Positions 6,053 through 7,576 of a stretch of DNA of 7,576 bases are shown here, in pieces (the stretch's first letter is position 1; the number at the start of each line of letters is the position of its first letter). The notes under the pieces are model-generated. The model was given only the letters and a program-made list of their open reading frames with translations, did not search any database and was not told the origin of the DNA. This DNA is from an uncultured Cloacibacillus sp. (GTDB taxonomy: Bacteria; Synergistota; Synergistia; Synergistales; Synergistaceae): positions 1 to 7,576 of the forward strand of contig CAKSWL010000092.1 of the NCBI GenBank assembly GCA_934511335.1, given 5' to 3'. The position numbers and the translations under genes are program-made.

Positions 6053-6577
6053 CTACTTGAGAGTGTTGAAGCCGAAGGTCGGGGCGGTCTTCGGCGATTT
6101 GCCCTTTTTGATTTTATGGTAATCGCCGTAGGTGAGCAGCGGCGCCTCTTTAAAGTATACAGACTCCCGCACTTCGCCGATAAAGAGCAGGTGGCTCGGC
6201 ATTTCTATCGTATTTACCACCTTCGCCTCAAAGGCGGCGACGCTCCACTCCTCGATGAGCGGCGTGCCTTCGCCGGCAAGGCTGTATTTGACGTTCGCGA
6301 ACTTATCGATGTCGCGTCCCGATTTAAAGCCGAACTGCCCGATAAAGGTCATCGGCGTGTCCTGTTCGAGGATCGCGACGGAAAAGCGGCCGCTTTTTTC
6401 GATCATTTCCGTCGTGAGGTTGGCCTTATTGAGACAGGTGGCGACACATATCGGTTCGGCGGTTACCTGCATCACAGTATTGGCAATCTGTCCGTTCAGC
6501 CTGCCATCAAGGTCCGTGCTGACGATATACATCCCATAGGTCAGGGAAAATAGCGCTTTCATATCAATGCTGCCCAT
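6053..6577 (-). CDS. Flavin reductase-like FMN-binding protein (Hrb N-terminal domain type)
   Basis: The 174-aa product is a single flavin reductase-like (split-barrel FMN-binding) domain. It most resembles the N-terminal domain of high-molecular-weight rubredoxin from acetogens and related anaerobes. Landmarks include ALFSLTYGMYIVST (8-21), LNGQIANTVMQVTAEP (27-42), a SGRFSVAIL strand (62-70) and FIGQFGFKSGRDIDKF (78-93). Hrb proteins pass NAD(P)H electrons via FMN to rubredoxin and on to flavodiiron proteins in oxygen or NO reduction. Here the protein stops after the flavin domain, with no C-terminal CxxC rubredoxin module. Start ATG 6577 has AAAGGAGG (6586-6593) 8 nt upstream. It follows ferritin on the same strand and precedes the DUF2400 gene by 4 nt. 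Possible roles are reduced flavin supply for iron mobilisation or oxidative defence (inference). Confidence 0.88.
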   Translation of the reverse strand: MGSIDMKALFSLTYGMYIVSTDLDGRLNGQIANTVMQVTAEPICVATCLNKANLTTEMIEKSGRFSVAILEQDTPMTFIGQFGFKSGRDIDKFANVKYSLAGEGTPLIEEWSVAAFEAKVVNTIEMPSHLLFIGEVRESVYFKEAPLLTYGDYHKIKKGKSPKTAPTFGFNTLK

Positions 6578-6620
6578 CTTCGTTGCCTCCTTTGATTTTT
6601 ATCCGCTGCCTGCTGCGTAA

Positions 6621-6650
6621 ATGTGCCGGACCTCTTAAAGCCCGGCACAT
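6621..6650 (-). terminator. Hairpin between ferritin and flavin reductase genes
   Basis: ATGTGCCGG (6621-6629) and CCGGCACAT (6642-6650) form a perfect 9-bp stem with a 12-nt loop, starting 20 nt after the ferritin stop. The minus-strand tail is only TTTACG, so termination is likely partial. It could let excess ferritin mRNA stop here while some transcripts read into the flavin reductase gene, or it could protect the 3' end. No convincing separate promoter for the flavin reductase gene was seen. Confidence 0.55.
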
Positions 6651-6669
6651 CGGTATGATTCTTAAAACA

Positions 6670-7161
6670 TTAAGCTCTTTCGCCCAGCTCTTTGTCGAGC
6701 ATCGCCAGCGAAATGGGGATCTCGCCGAGCTTCTTGAACTTCGCAAGGATCTCCATCGCGTGCTCCTCTTCCTCGACCTGTTCTCCGACGAACCAGGAGA
6801 GCATTCCGCGCGTCGCGTAATCCTTCATCTCCATCGCCATCTCCACCAATCCGTAGATGAGCGCCGTCACCTTCTGCTCATGCTCAAGCGTCTGCTGGAA
6901 AACCTCCGTCGCGTTCTTCCACTCGCTGCGGGGGGCGGCGATGGCCTCAAGTAGGACGCGGCCGCCGCGCGCTGAGACATACTCATATATCTTCATCGCG
7001 TGCCCCTGCTCTTCGGCGGCCTGTTTCTTCATCCAGTGGGCGCAGCCCTTAAGGTCGTTGGCGTCAAGCCAGGCGGCCATGGAAAGATAGAGGTAGGCGG
7101 ACTCCAGCTCCGCACGAATCTGTCCGTTAAGCGCCTTTTCCATTTTTGCATCAATGATCAT
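6670..7161 (-). CDS. Non-heme ferritin (FtnA-like)
   Basis: The 163-aa product is a four-helix-bundle bacterial ferritin that oxidises Fe2+ and stores it as a mineral core in a 24-mer shell. Ferroxidase residues expected by comparison with E. coli FtnA are present: Glu18, Tyr25, the ExxH pair Glu51/His54 (AAEEQGH), Glu95 (LEHEQKV) and Glu127/Gln128/Glu131 (GEQVEEEEH). Trp123 precedes the last cluster. There is no bacterioferritin-type heme methionine pattern that I could identify. The start is ATG 7161, with AAAGGTG 9 nt upstream; an upstream in-frame ATG at 7194 would add 11 residues not typical of the family. A clear promoter lies at 7221-7248. In an anaerobe it probably acts in iron storage and in removing Fe2+ during oxygen stress. 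Confidence 0.95.
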   Translation of the reverse strand: MIIDAKMEKALNGQIRAELESAYLYLSMAAWLDANDLKGCAHWMKKQAAEEQGHAMKIYEYVSARGGRVLLEAIAAPRSEWKNATEVFQQTLEHEQKVTALIYGLVEMAMEMKDYATRGMLSWFVGEQVEEEEHAMEILAKFKKLGEIPISLAMLDKELGERA

Positions 7162-7220
7162 CTTGAATCGCACCTTTCTGTATATAAGAATCACCTTTTT
7201 AAATCAAAAACGTTATAAAC

Positions 7221-7248
7221 ATCATAGCGCAGATAGTGGCAAAGTCAA
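7221..7248 (-). promoter_or_regulatory. Ferritin gene promoter
   Basis: On the minus strand TTGACT (7243-7248) and TATGAT (7221-7226) are separated by 16 bp, which is close to the sigma70 consensus. The start near 7214 would give a leader of about 53 nt. I saw no convincing Fur or PerR box over it. The only symmetric candidate is ATACGTAT (7255-7262), just upstream of the -35. Confidence 0.75.
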
Positions 7249-7270
7249 GATTAATATACGTATTGTGGTG

Positions 7271-7300
7271 ATTTTAATCATAAACGGCAAAATTTTAATC
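7271..7300. repeat. ATTTTAATC direct repeat upstream of the ferritin promoter
   Basis: ATTTTAATC occurs at 7271-7279 and 7292-7300, 21 bp start to start, or about two helical turns. A related inverted GATTAA lies at 7249-7254, next to the -35 box. The spacing and position upstream of -35 fit an activator site or an A/T-rich UP-like element. AT-richness of the spacer makes a chance origin possible. Confidence 0.5.
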
Positions 7301-7321
7301 TTACTTTCGGAAAACCGTCCC

Positions 7322-7576
7322 CTACCGTTTCATCATCGCGCCCTCCGAGGCGGAGGCCGCCAGTTTAGCGTATATCGGCAGCCAGCCGTCGGGCGCGTCG
7401 GGAACGGGAGCGCGCCACTATTTGAGCCGCGAGGCGATCTCTTACACGGAAAGCGCCGCCGACGGTCATGATCGCGGGAATGTCAAGACGCGCCGCGCCC
7501 ATCAACACCACGGGGACGATCTTGTCGCAGGAACCGAGCATTACGAGGCCGTCAAGGTCTGAGTCCTCGCCATTCT
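7322..7576 (-). pseudogene. Dihydroxy-acid dehydratase (ilvD/edd family) remnant, internally deleted
   Basis: Read leftward from the window edge, one minus frame encodes [19 protein letters not shown] and then [16 protein letters not shown]. This is the part of dihydroxy-acid dehydratases around the [Fe-S]-ligating cysteine (CDK motif), roughly residues 100-140 of a protein of about 550 aa. Near 7450-7460 the likeness moves to another frame, which reads [30 protein letters not shown] and then AASASEGAMMKR before a stop at 7322. That is the typical extreme C-terminus (SRL..W......GWL..YA.L...AS.GA). About 400 central residues are missing. Two stops (TAA at 7442-7444, TAG at 7418-7420) interrupt the C-terminal part. 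It is non-functional as branched-chain or sugar-acid dehydratase. The N-terminus lies outside the window. Confidence 0.8.

Noticed and set aside
7154..7471. A 105-codon plus-strand frame over the ferritin promoter and right-edge region
   Set aside because: The minus strand has the ferritin promoter and ilvD-like homology here. The plus frame has no family likeness.
1..7576. CRISPR array, toxin-antitoxin, restriction or other defence genes
   Set aside because: No regularly spaced repeats and no matching proteins were seen on either strand.

Overview
The window looks like chromosomal DNA of a moderately GC-rich, strictly anaerobic, amino-acid-fermenting bacterium. The GC-rich codon use, strong GGAGG-type ribosome binding sites, amino acid transport and catabolism genes, and a flavin reductase of the type found in anaerobe high-molecular-weight rubredoxins together suggest Synergistota (Cloacibacillus/Synergistes-like). 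That placement is an inference from style and gene content, not a database match.

Layout. Positions 1-214 are the left end of an IS3-family insertion sequence, cut by the window edge, with the start of its orfA on the minus strand. It lies just beyond the terminator of an NSS-family (LeuT-fold) transporter gene (303-1712, minus). Upstream of that, on the same strand, is an alanine/ornithine-racemase-like PLP enzyme (1855-2943), separated from the transporter by a hairpin plus T-run. Divergent from the racemase is a catabolic-type threonine/serine dehydratase (3070-4053, plus). These three genes form a plausible module for amino acid uptake, stereochemical interconversion and deamination.

A 290-bp gap between convergent genes (4054-4343) is rich in structure. 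It holds the dehydratase terminator, an extended -10 promoter that serves neither neighbouring gene, a perfect 17-bp inverted repeat at the expected start point, and a strong GC-rich hairpin. An unrecognised 222-aa protein (4344-5012, minus) follows, with a clear promoter of its own.

The right half is a minus-strand cluster read from about 7214 leftward: ferritin (6670-7161), flavin reductase (6053-6577) and a TIGR02757/DUF2400 protein (5233-6048). Ferritin has a near-consensus sigma70-type promoter, with a 9-bp direct repeat (21-bp period) upstream of it. Ferritin and flavin reductase fit an iron-storage or oxidative-stress role in an anaerobe.

The right edge (7322-7576, minus) is a decayed dihydroxy-acid dehydratase (ilvD-like) gene. 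Sequence from around its iron-sulfur cysteine motif runs straight into the extreme C-terminus, with a frame change and two in-frame stops.

The most notable observations are the NSS transporter with unusual residues at both predicted Na+ sites, the promoter/palindrome/hairpin arrangement at 4182-4323, and the internally deleted ilvD remnant. No tRNA, rRNA, CRISPR array or defence system was found. All family assignments and alignments were made by eye.
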